From the NCBI GenBank assembly GCA_947313855.1, contig CAMZNS010000013.1, positions 1 through 31,852 of the forward strand: DNA of 31,852 nucleotides, given 5' to 3'. The notes beneath the pieces were generated by a model. That model worked only from the letters and a program-made list of their open reading frames with translations, did no database searches and was not told the DNA's origin. Both the position numbers and the translations under genes were made by a program. Every line of letters starts with the position of its first letter. The stretch's first letter is position 1. Of this stretch, positions 1 to 7,307 are shown piece after piece. This DNA comes from an uncultured Deferribacteraceae bacterium. GTDB lineage: Bacteria > Chrysiogenota > Deferribacteres > CAMZNJ01.

Positions 1-40
1 ACACACCCAACACACCCAACACACCCAACACACCCAACAC
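1..40. repeat. Tandem 9-bp array at window edge
   Basis: About four perfect copies of ACACCCAAC run from the first base to about position 38, then break into unique AT-rich sequence. The array is cut by the window edge, so its full length and the gene it adjoins are unknown. It resembles the other locus-specific arrays in this window in style but not in unit sequence. Confidence 0.85.
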
Positions 41-124
41 TTGTGCTGTAAAATATTACGCAAAATAAAATTTCTTCTAAAATAGTAAACATTATGCTAC
101 TATTTATCCCAAAGAGGTGAATTC

Positions 125-637
125 ATGAGCATATCAAAAAAACAGTTCTATCATGGTGCTATTCTACTGGAAATATTAGAAAACGCTGACGACCAAATTA
201 GCCTAATTTCAAAAAAACAGGACGATGAGAAAAAAAGATCTTACGCAGAAAAATACTGCATTCGAACCAAAGATACCGTCGCAGAGGGCGTCAATGTACT
301 AATACAAGTTAGGGACAATGCCAGAAAAAATGCAGGCGAAACACCCGTATGGGATTTTCGAAACGTGGAGTATATCGAAGGGTATGTATATATTTTTATG
401 TGCGGAAATGAAACCACAGAGGGGAAATATATTTCAAAGGCGTGCCTCATCAATCCCGAAAACATAGAAGTGGTTATGGATGACCAGAAAGATAAAAATG
501 GCGAAACATTTCACATAACCATATTCATGAACCCCGGCAGTAGGGGGAGTTTCAAGATTAGGACACCAAATAGCAACAAAAAAGAGCTATTCAAAGTGAA
601 ACAGGGATACTTTAAAGAATTCTTCAAAACGCCGTAG
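125..637 (+). CDS. Hypothetical protein, 170 aa
   Basis: I do not recognise this protein. It starts at an ATG preceded by GAGGTG at a good distance, so the start is well supported. It has no signal peptide or membrane segment and is lysine-rich and soluble-looking. The N-terminal 60 residues look helical and charged. The middle (about 75-135) alternates hydrophobic and polar residues in a way that suggests beta strands, including VEYIEGYVYIFMCG. It stands alone on the plus strand between two tandem-repeat arrays, convergent with cysS. No neighbour suggests a job. Start, ribosome-binding site and length all argue that it is a real gene, but no function can be given. Confidence 0.7.
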   Translation: MSISKKQFYHGAILLEILENADDQISLISKKQDDEKKRSYAEKYCIRTKDTVAEGVNVLIQVRDNARKNAGETPVWDFRNVEYIEGYVYIFMCGNETTEGKYISKACLINPENIEVVMDDQKDKNGETFHITIFMNPGSRGSFKIRTPNSNKKELFKVKQGYFKEFFKTP

Positions 638-653
638 CTTTTTTGGTCTGATG

Positions 654-985
654 GTGCGACCCGCGAACTACGACCCGCGTACCTTGCTCAGCGACCCGCA
701 CACATCGACACACATCGACACACGTCGACACGTCGAACCTTGCTCAGCGACCCGCACACATCGACACACATCGACACGTCGAACCATGCTCAGCGACCCG
801 CACACATCGACACACATCGACACACGTCGACACGTCGAACCTTGCTCAGCGACCCGCGAACTACGACCCGCACACATCGACACACGTCGACACGTCGAAC
901 CTTGCTCAGCGACCCGCGAACTACGACCCGCGAACTACGACACGCGAACTACGACCCGCGAACTACGACCCGCGTACCTTGCTCA
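654..985. repeat. Complex tandem array at the cysS 3' end
   Basis: About 330 bp of nested repeats. The sub-motifs are ACACATCGACAC, CACGTCGACACGTCGA, GCGAACTACGACCC and ACCTTGCTCAGCGACCCGC. The last recurs near 681, 737, 785, 839 and 899, giving higher-order units of roughly 50-60 bp. The final ACCTTGCTCA copy (976-985) lies inside cysS, and the cysS stop codon (963-965) is inside a GCGAACTACGACCC unit. The array fills the gap between the unrecognised plus-strand gene and cysS. Open frames running through it are by-products of the repeat and not genes. Confidence 0.9.
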
Positions 986-2402
986 CAAAATAATGGGTGC
1001 CACTAGCTGTATCCATAAGCATTATCCCCATTTCAGCAAGGGTGTCGCGTATCTCATCTGATGTGGCAAAATCCTTGCTCTTACGAGCATCGTTGCGGCG
1101 AGAAATATAGTCCTGCAACTCCGACTCGCTAATAGGCATAATCTGATGGAAAAACTCCACAGGAGACATGGCGAGGACACCCAAAATAGACGAAACCGTA
1201 GCAACAACAGAAGCATTAGACTCCTGCAATAACATGAGAGTTGCAGCGTTTAGCTTACCATTCAAAATACTGTTGCAACCGTTGGTGTAGGTGAATAAAG
1301 AAGCAAGAGCCAAAGGCGTATTGAAATCGTCATCCATTGCCGAAGTAAAACTGCTCGCAAAGTCGGAGTAGAGACTGCGAACCTCAGACGTAGCATCAAC
1401 ACCCTTTGTGACAGCTGTAGCAGCATTAGTCTCAGCAAGGTAGTTGTAGAGTCGTGTGAGGGATCGCTCCGACTCAATCACCAAGTCGACGGAGTAGTTG
1501 AGACTGCTGCGGTAGTGTGTTTTAGCGAAAAATAGTCGGATAACTTCGGGGTGGAACTGCTCAAGCATTGCATCAACAGTGATGAAGTTCCCCAAAGATT
1601 TACTCATTTTAACGCCATTCACAGTTAGCAAACCGTTATGCATCCAGTAACTTGCGAGGGGGTTACCGCCTAGGGACTCAGACTGTGCGATTTCGTTTTC
1701 ATGGTGGGGGAACACAAGGTCAAGCCCCCCGCCGTGTATGTCGATGGATCCGCCAAGCTCACTACGTATCATGGCTGAGCACTCGATATGCCAGCCCGGA
1801 CGACCATCCCCCCAAGCTGTTTCCCATGAGGGCTCCCCCTCTTTGGCACCCTTCCACAGGGCGAAGTCGAGTTCCGATTCCTTACGTTCTTTGGTGGCGT
1901 CCCCCTCGCCAGAGGTAATGTCGTCGAGGTTGCGGTTGCTGAGTTTTCCGTACTCTGCAAATTTATTGACACGAAAGTAAACGTCGCCTTGGGACGGGTA
2001 TGCAAACCCCTTGTTTATTAGTTCTTCGATGAACGAGATAATGTTGCCGATGTGTTCTGTTGCCCTTGGAGCAACTGTTGGGGGCATAACATTGAGCTGT
2101 TTCGCAAATTCTTGGTGTTTTTTGATGTATCTTTCGGAGATGTTTTGGAAGGTTGTTTTTTCGGATATGGCTTTGTGTATGATTTTGTCGTCGATGTCGG
2201 TGTAATTTTTGGCAAATGAGACGTTGTAGCCGAGGTGCAAGAGGTATTTGCGTATGATATCGAAGGCGATATCGCTACGGGCATGTCCGATATGGGATGT
2301 ATTGTATGTGGTGATGCCACATACATACATTTTAACAGTATTGGGTTCCATCGTTTTGAAATCTTCTTTGTTTCGCGATAAGGTATTGTAAATTTTCAAC
2401 AT
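963..2402 (-). CDS. cysS: Cysteinyl-tRNA synthetase
   Basis: Class I aminoacyl-tRNA synthetase that charges tRNA-Cys in the cytoplasm. Visible marks are the zinc ligand C28 in YVCG, the HIGH signature at residues 37-40, C208 in WHIECSAM, the FPHHENEIAQ motif near 231-240, and KMSKS at 265-269. The length of 479 aa is normal for the family. The ATG at 2402 gives the expected MLKIYNT-type N-terminus, although the ribosome-binding site is weak. The final residues SKVRGS, after the family-typical DTASGTHYF ending, are encoded by the tandem array that overlaps the 3' end, so the tail and stop codon seem to come from repeat sequence. It is transcribed away from the cytochrome genes, with 349 bp between. 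Confidence 0.97.
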   Translation of the reverse strand: MLKIYNTLSRNKEDFKTMEPNTVKMYVCGITTYNTSHIGHARSDIAFDIIRKYLLHLGYNVSFAKNYTDIDDKIIHKAISEKTTFQNISERYIKKHQEFAKQLNVMPPTVAPRATEHIGNIISFIEELINKGFAYPSQGDVYFRVNKFAEYGKLSNRNLDDITSGEGDATKERKESELDFALWKGAKEGEPSWETAWGDGRPGWHIECSAMIRSELGGSIDIHGGGLDLVFPHHENEIAQSESLGGNPLASYWMHNGLLTVNGVKMSKSLGNFITVDAMLEQFHPEVIRLFFAKTHYRSSLNYSVDLVIESERSLTRLYNYLAETNAATAVTKGVDATSEVRSLYSDFASSFTSAMDDDFNTPLALASLFTYTNGCNSILNGKLNAATLMLLQESNASVVATVSSILGVLAMSPVEFFHQIMPISESELQDYISRRNDARKSKDFATSDEIRDTLAEMGIMLMDTASGTHYFVSKVRGS

Positions 2403-2464
2403 ATTTGGGCACCATTATTGAAGTTATTGCTAATGTTTGGTTAGAGTTTATACGTTTTGAGAAT

Positions 2465-2506
2465 AGTAGTCAATAGCGGGGTTGAGAGTAGTCAATAGCG
2501 GGGTTG
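2465..2506. repeat. Two direct 20-bp repeats upstream of cysS
   Basis: AGTAGTCAATAGCGGGGTTG occurs at 2465-2484 and again at 2487-2506, perfect copies separated by 2 bp. They lie about 60 bp upstream of the cysS start, in the 349-bp gap between cysS and the first cytochrome gene. They could be paired protein-binding sites or an embryonic tandem array. I see no gene in this gap. Confidence 0.8.
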
Positions 2507-2516
2507 TTGGATAATC

Positions 2517-2562
2517 CTGAGGGGTAGATTTACTGGGGTTAAACCAGTTCAATACCCCTCAG
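2517..2562. other. Nested inverted repeat (hairpin) between cytochrome and cysS
   Basis: CTGAGGGGTA at 2517-2526 is perfectly complementary to TACCCCTCAG at 2553-2562. Inside the loop a second stem, ACTGG (2532-2536) with CCAGT (2544-2548), closes a seven-base loop. The result is a two-storey hairpin of 46 bases. It has no T-run on either side, so it is not a classical intrinsic terminator. On the minus strand it would lie in the trailer of the cytochrome mRNA or the leader of cysS. It is too short to be a tRNA. Confidence 0.65.
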
Positions 2563-2677
2563 AATAAGGAATTTATAACATATGAGCCTATGTTAGCAAA
2601 ATTTTACGACATGCCGTGTTGTTTAAATCTATTGGTGTAGATTTTTTGGCATGTGGGGCAGAGTTTGTCAGTGTGTA

Positions 2678-2699
2678 GCGTTAAGCTGCCTCTTAACGC
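2678..2699. other. Hairpin downstream of first cytochrome gene
   Basis: GCGTTAAG (2678-2685) pairs with CTTAACGC (2692-2699) across a six-base loop. This is a perfect 8-bp stem about 50 bp after the minus-strand cytochrome stop codon. There is no U-rich tail, so it is a possible mRNA 3'-end stabiliser or factor-dependent terminator rather than a clear intrinsic terminator. Confidence 0.5.
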
Positions 2700-2751
2700 G
2701 GTAGTGTCGATCAGGTACCCAGAGCAAAAGGGTATGGGTGCTACAGGGGTG

Positions 2752-3138
2752 CTACAGTTTTGCACCGGTGTGGCATGTAGCACACTTTTTACCGACTTTA
2801 ACCTTTTTTACGTTATGGCACTCCCAGCAGAATTCGACGTGCAGTTTGTTTTTAACACCATCCTGCACAATAGTTGAGATGTCGAGTGGTTGTCCTGTTT
2901 TTTGTGAGACGAGAACTTTTTTGGAGGCACCCGGAACGTGACATGTGGCACATTGGTTTTCTAGTGCTTTAACGTGTTTATCATGGGGGTATATTACTGA
3001 TTTTTTTGATAGTCCTGAGAACCCGAGGCTTTCGGCAACATTAACATTACCTTTGGGCGGTGCATCCACAGCTAGTGCAACGGCTGCGAACGAAAGGGAC
3101 AGTACTACTAAAAACCCAACGACTAATTTAGTTTTCAT
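2752..3138 (-). CDS. Periplasmic triheme cytochrome c (c7-type)
   Basis: Small exported multiheme cytochrome of 128 aa, likely a periplasmic electron shuttle of the cytochrome c3/c7 class. A Sec signal peptide covers roughly residues 1-24, with a hydrophobic core ending AVALAVDA. Three CXXCH haem sites are at 63-67, 104-108 and 119-123. Additional histidines H52, H55 and H100 can supply the distal ligands, giving bis-His coordination for three haems. GAGGTG precedes the ATG. Residues after about 78 are nearly identical to the neighbouring cytochrome at 3457-3849, while the N-terminal halves differ strongly. The pair is a roughly 700-bp tandem duplication. The partner reductase or oxidase is not in this window, so the pathway is unknown. 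Confidence 0.92.
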   Translation of the reverse strand: MKTKLVVGFLVVLSLSFAAVALAVDAPPKGNVNVAESLGFSGLSKKSVIYPHDKHVKALENQCATCHVPGASKKVLVSQKTGQPLDISTIVQDGVKNKLHVEFCWECHNVKKVKVGKKCATCHTGAKL

Positions 3139-3251
3139 AAGTGCACCTCATTTCTATGTACTTTTTTAATTGTACGGAATAGTTCAATACCAACATAAAT
3201 ACACAACTTACTGAAGACTGTAACACAGGAATACAGATATGTAAAGTATTT

Positions 3252-3327
3252 AAAATATTATTTGAGGTGCAAAGTTAACAAATTAGTTGTAGCGGGGCAA
3301 CGTAAAATTAATTACCTTGACGAAAGG
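3252..3327. repeat. 76-bp dispersed repeat, copy A
   Basis: This 76-bp block matches 3953-4028 at 75 of 76 positions; the only difference is T in ATTAGTTGTAG against C in copy B. It includes GAGGTGCAAAGTTAAC, AGCGGGGCAACG and ends in TTGACGAAAGG. It lies in the 317-bp gap between the two cytochrome genes, upstream of the first, and the copies are 701 bp apart. No open reading frame is present in the gap, which also holds two copies of GAAATGAGGC (3341-3350 and 3397-3406) and the hairpin at 3409-3445. Confidence 0.95.
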
Positions 3328-3408
3328 TAAGTATAACAATGAAATGAGGCGACTCCTTAAGGCGACAAATAAGACAGCAACAGGGCGACCAACGTTGAAA
3401 TGAGGCTA

Positions 3409-3445
3409 CCCCTTAATGTGGCGGTGTAGAGTGGACATTAAGGGG
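3409..3445 (-). terminator. Possible terminator of second cytochrome gene
   Basis: CCCCTTAATGT (3409-3419) and ACATTAAGGGG (3435-3445) form a perfect 11-bp stem with a 15-base loop, starting 12 bp beyond the stop codon of the minus-strand cytochrome at 3457. The downstream side on the minus strand reads TAGCCTCATTTC, only weakly U-rich. Position supports a terminator or 3'-stabilising hairpin; the missing U-tract weakens it. Confidence 0.5.
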
Positions 3446-3456
3446 CACAGGTAGGG

Positions 3457-3849
3457 CTAGGTTTTTGGACCAGTGTGGCATGTAGCACACTTTTTACCAA
3501 CGTTAACCTTTTTTACGTTATGACATTCCCAGCAGAATTCAACGTGCATTTTGTTTTTAACACCATCCTGCACAATAGTTGAGATGTCGAGGGGTTTCCC
3601 TGTTTTTTGTGAGATGAGTACGCCCCTAGTAGGAGGGTTGTCCCCATGGCAAGTTGTGCAACTATGGTTTGCCCTGTCTTCCACGGGTATTTTGCTGGAA
3701 GTGCCGTGTCCTCTGTGTGACCAGTAAACTTCCTTCTGCGTAGTGTTCTCAAGCTGTAGTCGCTCAGCAATACTGTCCTTGCCCATAGATACTGCCGAAA
3801 AAGACAGCACTAGGGTTAAAGACAGACCGAAAATAAATACTTTTCTCAT
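3457..3849 (-). CDS. Periplasmic triheme cytochrome c (c7-type), paralog
   Basis: Second triheme cytochrome of 130 aa, exported through a signal peptide (about residues 1-23). CXXCH haem sites lie at 64-68, 106-110 and 121-125, and extra histidines at 45, 48, 62 and 102 are candidate distal ligands. AGGAGG sits at a normal distance before the ATG, and a good sigma-70-type promoter is at 3901-3929. From about residue 80 on it is almost the same as the neighbouring cytochrome (KPLDISTIVQDGVKNK, EFCWECHNVKKV), with about 92% DNA identity by eye over the last 145 bases. The region around the first haem is different in sequence and spacing, so the two may have different potentials or partners. Likely role: periplasmic electron transfer. 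Confidence 0.92.
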   Translation of the reverse strand: MRKVFIFGLSLTLVLSFSAVSMGKDSIAERLQLENTTQKEVYWSHRGHGTSSKIPVEDRANHSCTTCHGDNPPTRGVLISQKTGKPLDISTIVQDGVKNKMHVEFCWECHNVKKVNVGKKCATCHTGPKT

Positions 3850-3900
3850 ATAAAGTCCTCCTATTATCCAAAATAGTAACTAGTGTATTACTTGCTAGAA

Positions 3901-3929
3901 ATTCTACCAAATCGGTGTAGGTTTGTCAA
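3901..3929 (-). promoter_or_regulatory. Sigma-70-type promoter of cytochrome gene
   Basis: Read on the minus strand, TTGACA (3924-3929) is followed by a 17-base spacer and TAGAAT (3901-3906). Transcription would start about 45 bp upstream of the cytochrome ATG. The near-consensus match and correct spacing make this one of the best promoters in the window. Confidence 0.75.
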
Positions 3930-3952
3930 GTATTTTCACAACTTATCCGTAA

Positions 3953-4028
3953 AAAATATTATTTGAGGTGCAAAGTTAACAAATTAGCTGTAGCGGGGCA
4001 ACGTAAAATTAATTACCTTGACGAAAGG
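3953..4028. repeat. 76-bp dispersed repeat, copy B
   Basis: Near-perfect copy of 3252-3327 (one mismatch). It lies just upstream of the promoter of the second cytochrome and at the left end of the transketolase leader; its last bases, TTGACG, form the -35 element of the plus-strand promoter at 4018-4047. The 385-bp gap between the cytochrome and transketolase holds this block, two divergent promoters and two copies of TTATCTAGTA near 4174-4200, but no gene. Confidence 0.95.
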
Positions 4029-4047
4029 GGGGTGGAGTAGTTATAAT
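4018..4047 (+). promoter_or_regulatory. Promoter for transketolase
   Basis: TTGACG (4018-4023), an 18-base spacer and a consensus TATAAT (4042-4047). It would give a leader of about 180 bases before the transketolase ATG. The -35 half lies inside the 76-bp repeat copy B and the -10 half in unique DNA. Copy A at 3318 has the same -35 but no matching TATAAT at this spacing. Confidence 0.7.
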
Positions 4048-4235
4048 GTGTTTATATGTTCGGCAAGTGCTGTGCCTAATGCTTAACTATATTGAACTGT
4101 AGCTTTTGGAGTGGCGTTGCCCCCCCACGAAAATTAAACACTCCATCGCCAAACAACACACACTTATCGCAACTTATCTAGTAATAATTTATCTAGTAGA
4201 AAAAAAGTTTTTTAACCAAAATTAGGAGTATTTTT

Positions 4236-6221
4236 ATGTCTAAAAAAGGTCTTACTCATGAAAACGGCGTTGAAGTGCTGAAAAATGTTCAGCTACCATT
4301 ATCCGACAGCGACCTAGCCACGCTAGAAAACTCAGCAAAGGTATGTCGTGGCGATATTCTAACCATGACAACGGTTGCCAAATCGGGGCATCAGGGTGGA
4401 TCCATGTCATCCATCGACGCACTGCTCGCCATCTACGCATACGCGAACATCTCACCAGAAAACATGGACGACCCCAATCGCGATCGAATTGTTGTATCCA
4501 TCGGACACATCTCCCCTGCGGTCTATTCTACCCTGTCCGCCCATGGATTCATTAACCGTGAAGAGATGCTGACCGGGTTTCGACACATCGAATCGAGTAT
4601 TGAAGGGCACGTAACTCGCTCTATCCCCGGTGTTGAGTGGACGACGGGGAACCTCGGGCAAGGATTGTCGACGGCGTGTGGATTCGCTCTGTCGGCAAAA
4701 ATTCATGGCTCAAACGCACACACCTATTGCCTCCTTGGGGATGGCGAATCGCAGAAAGGACAACTACTAGAAGCAGCACGATTTGCATCCAAATACAAAC
4801 TCAGCAACATCACAGCACTTATCGACTACAACGCACTACAATCCACAGGCAAAGTTGGCGAAGTTATGCCCACCAACATCAAAGCCCTTTACACAGCATG
4901 TGGATGGCATGTGGAGGAGATAGACGGACACAACTTCAAACAAATTCTGCCAACAATCAACAGTGCAACAAAAATAGACAGACCCGTACTCGTCATCCTA
5001 AACACAACCATGGGGAAGGGTGTGTCGTTTATGGAAAACAAGCATGGCTACCATGGTGCTCCAACGAACGACGAATTATACGCCGAAGCTTGTGCAGAGC
5101 TAGGTGTTGCAGGAGACTTAGACAAATATCGCAGTCAACGATGGGGCTACAACTACACTAAATACACACTGGAAAACCCCGCAATCAACATGCAAGTCGG
5201 CTTCCCCAAGGTTTACCCTGCCGGAACCAAAACCGACAACAGAAGTGCATTCGGAAACGCAATTCACAGCGTTATCTCATCGCAAGAAACCGCCATCGAT
5301 GTCAAACAAAATACCGACGAACAACCACAACGACTCATCGCTTTCGATTGCGACCTACTAGGGTCAGTCAAACTCGGTGACGTTGCCAAAAATTACCCCA
5401 ACTGCTTCTACCAAGCAGGAATAATGGAGCACCATGTTGTCTCAACCGTCGGTGCCATGTCCGTTAGCGGTATTGTACCATTTTTCGCCGGGTTCGGAAT
5501 GTTTAACCTCATCGAATCGTACAACCAAAACAGGATGAACGATATTAATGGCAGTAACGTAAAACTTGCAGCAACACACTGTGGCGTGGACGTTGGCGAA
5601 GACGGCAAAACACACCACTGTGTCGACTACCTCGCACTTGTGCGTAACCTGCCCAACTTCAAACTGTACGCACCAGCCGACGCAAACCAAACAGACAGAA
5701 TTGTTCGACAAGCTGCTCGGGAGTACGGAAACGTCTTCATCGCCATGGGGCGGTCGCCAATACCAACAATCACCAATGAGGACGGAACAGTATTCTTCGA
5801 CGAAAACTACCGTGTCGAATACGGCAAAGTGGACACACTACGCAAAGGGGACTTCCCGCTGTTGGCTTACGGACAGATGACCTACCGTGCCATCGAAGCG
5901 TACAACATCCTAAAAGGGGATGACGCAACGTCAGGGCTGTCGGTGGGCGTCCACAACGTCGCAACACCACTGCATATCGACGAAAACGAAATCACTCGCC
6001 TAGCAAAAAGTGGCGTAATCTTTACATACGAAGACCACCTCTACCAAGGAGGATTATTCGCAACCGTAAGCACAGCTGTGGCAAGGCTAGGACTAAACTG
6101 TCGCGTTGTGCCGTTTGGAATTAGCTATTACGCACCTTGCGGAGCATCCGAAGATATCTACAAAACACTAGGACTGGATCCGGAAACTGTTGCCGAAAAG
6201 ATCCAATTCAACCTCAAATAG
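4236..6221 (+). CDS. tkt: Transketolase
   Basis: Thiamine-diphosphate enzyme of the pentose phosphate pathway that moves two-carbon ketol units between sugar phosphates. The 661-residue length matches full-length, unsplit transketolase. The N-terminal diphosphate domain has SGHQGGS with H52, H91 in SIGHISPAVYS, and the cofactor motif GDGE (168-171) through DYN (197-199). The middle pyrimidine-binding domain has GIMEHH and GVGEDGKTHH-like sequence (here DVGEDGKTHHCVD), and the C-terminal domain follows from about 520. The usual THDSIGVGEDGPTH stretch reads THCGVDVGEDGKTH here, so it is a diverged member and close transketolase-like activities are not excluded. AGGAG precedes the ATG. It is monocistronic by layout, with a G-rich repeat array after the stop. 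Confidence 0.93.
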   Translation: MSKKGLTHENGVEVLKNVQLPLSDSDLATLENSAKVCRGDILTMTTVAKSGHQGGSMSSIDALLAIYAYANISPENMDDPNRDRIVVSIGHISPAVYSTLSAHGFINREEMLTGFRHIESSIEGHVTRSIPGVEWTTGNLGQGLSTACGFALSAKIHGSNAHTYCLLGDGESQKGQLLEAARFASKYKLSNITALIDYNALQSTGKVGEVMPTNIKALYTACGWHVEEIDGHNFKQILPTINSATKIDRPVLVILNTTMGKGVSFMENKHGYHGAPTNDELYAEACAELGVAGDLDKYRSQRWGYNYTKYTLENPAINMQVGFPKVYPAGTKTDNRSAFGNAIHSVISSQETAIDVKQNTDEQPQRLIAFDCDLLGSVKLGDVAKNYPNCFYQAGIMEHHVVSTVGAMSVSGIVPFFAGFGMFNLIESYNQNRMNDINGSNVKLAATHCGVDVGEDGKTHHCVDYLALVRNLPNFKLYAPADANQTDRIVRQAAREYGNVFIAMGRSPIPTITNEDGTVFFDENYRVEYGKVDTLRKGDFPLLAYGQMTYRAIEAYNILKGDDATSGLSVGVHNVATPLHIDENEITRLAKSGVIFTYEDHLYQGGLFATVSTAVARLGLNCRVVPFGISYYAPCGASEDIYKTLGLDPETVAEKIQFNLK

Positions 6222-6237
6222 CCTGAAGCAGCAACTA

Positions 6238-6371
6238 GCGGGGCGGTCGGCGGGCGGTGTCGGCGGGTAGTGTTGGCGGGTGTGTCGGCAGGGTGTCGCT
6301 GGTAGTCGGCAGGCGGTGTCGGCGGTAGTCGTCGGGTGGTCTCAGCAGGCTGCCCCCATCGCCCCCCCCCC
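6238..6371. repeat. G-rich degenerate tandem array with poly-C tract
   Basis: Just after the transketolase stop, about 110 bp consists of imperfect copies of GGCGGTGTCGGCGGGTAGT-like units (GGCGG, TGTCGGC, GTAGTCGGC). It ends near 6350 and is followed by a run of ten C at 6362-6371. On the plus strand the array is strongly G-rich and C-poor except for the final tract. No gene is visible here. The C-run could slip during replication, but it is outside any coding region I can support. Confidence 0.8.
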
Positions 6372-6389
6372 ATCGATGGCACGAAAGTG

Positions 6390-6418
6390 TTGTTAAATAC
6401 CCCCGTGTGTGCTATAAT
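6390..6418 (+). promoter_or_regulatory. Sigma-70-type promoter of rlmB-like gene
   Basis: TTGTTA (6390-6395), a 17-base spacer and a consensus TATAAT (6413-6418), ending 29 bases before the ATG. The predicted transcript would have a leader of about 20 bases. Confidence 0.78.
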
Positions 6419-6419
6419 C

Positions 6420-6441
6420 CCCTTTGAATTAACTTAAGGGG
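6420..6441 (+). promoter_or_regulatory. Short hairpin covering the rlmB ribosome-binding site
   Basis: CCCCTT (6420-6425) and AAGGGG (6436-6441) are complementary with a 10-base loop. The right arm contains the AGGGG that would serve as ribosome-binding site for the ATG at 6448, and the left arm is at or near the predicted transcription start. Pairing could partly hide the ribosome-binding site. With six base pairs this may be chance. Confidence 0.35.
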
Positions 6442-6447
6442 TCTTGG

Positions 6448-7287
6448 ATGTATAAAAACAACAAAGATGGCGAAAATAAGCGTGGTGGTTACCAGAAAAA
6501 TAGGTCTGGGAGTAATGTGGGCGGTGCCCCCACTAGGTACACCAAAAAAGGGGACAGAAACGCCTCAACCAAAATACAACTACCACCCGATGGGAGTAGG
6601 ATGATTGCTTTTGGCAAAAATAGTGTCAGCGAAGCCTGCAAAGCTGGAATCGCCAAACATATCCACATCCGCAAAGGCACAAACCTGTACGACGTTGACT
6701 TCAATGCCAAAGTGTCGGTGCACTCCAGCGAAGAGTACGCACAACTCTTCCCCAATGCCGTATCCGGCTCGGCTGTTGAGGTTGTAACGCCCCTGCTTCG
6801 CTCATTGCGTGCTAATACTCACCTTGGGAACCTTGTTCTTGTTCTCGATAAGGTGCAGGATCCCCAAAATTTCGGTGCCATCATCCGTGCAGCATATTCG
6901 TTCAACTTCCACAGCATTATTATTCAACGACACTCGCAAGTGAAGGTAACTCCTACTGTTTTTAGTGCTAGTGCTGGTTGTGTTGCCCATGTGAAACTAT
7001 TCGAAGTTGTAAACCTCCCTGAAGGGGTTGAAACCTTGAGCAATTTGGGGTACAAGATCTACTCCACCGCTTCGGAGGGGACAAACATCGACGATATTAC
7101 TATCCCTGAACGTGCTGCTGTTATTTTGGGCTCGGAGGGGAAGGGGGTTCGCAGCAAGCTTGCCGACCTTGCCAACGAGCAGATTACCATACCCATGACT
7201 CAGGGTGCGGACTCCCTAAACGTCTCCCAAGCGGCGGCAATTACTATGCACTACTTTCATCGTGGTAATGCAAAGTATACGGATTAA
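6448..7287 (+). CDS. rlmB: TrmH-family 23S rRNA 2'-O-methyltransferase
   Basis: SPOUT-class methyltransferase of the SpoU/TrmH group, using S-adenosylmethionine to methylate a ribose 2'-OH, most likely in 23S rRNA. All three family motifs are present: DPQNFGAIIRAA (138-149, with the catalytic-loop N141 and R147), ILGSEGKG (226-233) and SLNVSQAAAI (256-265). A substrate-binding domain of the RlmB type (about 50-112) precedes the catalytic domain. The first 45 residues are a basic, glycine- and asparagine-rich tail that looks disordered and may bind RNA. I use rlmB because of the two-domain layout, but other TrmH-family members share it. It has its own promoter. Confidence 0.88.
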   Translation: MYKNNKDGENKRGGYQKNRSGSNVGGAPTRYTKKGDRNASTKIQLPPDGSRMIAFGKNSVSEACKAGIAKHIHIRKGTNLYDVDFNAKVSVHSSEEYAQLFPNAVSGSAVEVVTPLLRSLRANTHLGNLVLVLDKVQDPQNFGAIIRAAYSFNFHSIIIQRHSQVKVTPTVFSASAGCVAHVKLFEVVNLPEGVETLSNLGYKIYSTASEGTNIDDITIPERAAVILGSEGKGVRSKLADLANEQITIPMTQGADSLNVSQAAAITMHYFHRGNAKYTD

Positions 7288-7307
7288 CAACTAACAACTA
7301 ACCCGAC

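Noticed and set aside
651-1061. Open frames of 60-136 codons in the array next to cysS
   Set aside because: They arise because the repeat units lack stops in some frames; proteins are simple H/T/R repeats, have no ribosome-binding site and overlap the real cysS end.
2517-2562. tRNA or tRNA-like gene
   Set aside because: GTTCAATACCC recalls a T-arm, but the element is only 46 bases and lacks D-arm and anticodon arm.
4637-5161. A 174-codon frame within tkt in another phase
   Set aside because: It overlaps the conserved transketolase cofactor domain, and the product is R/Q/H-rich nonsense.
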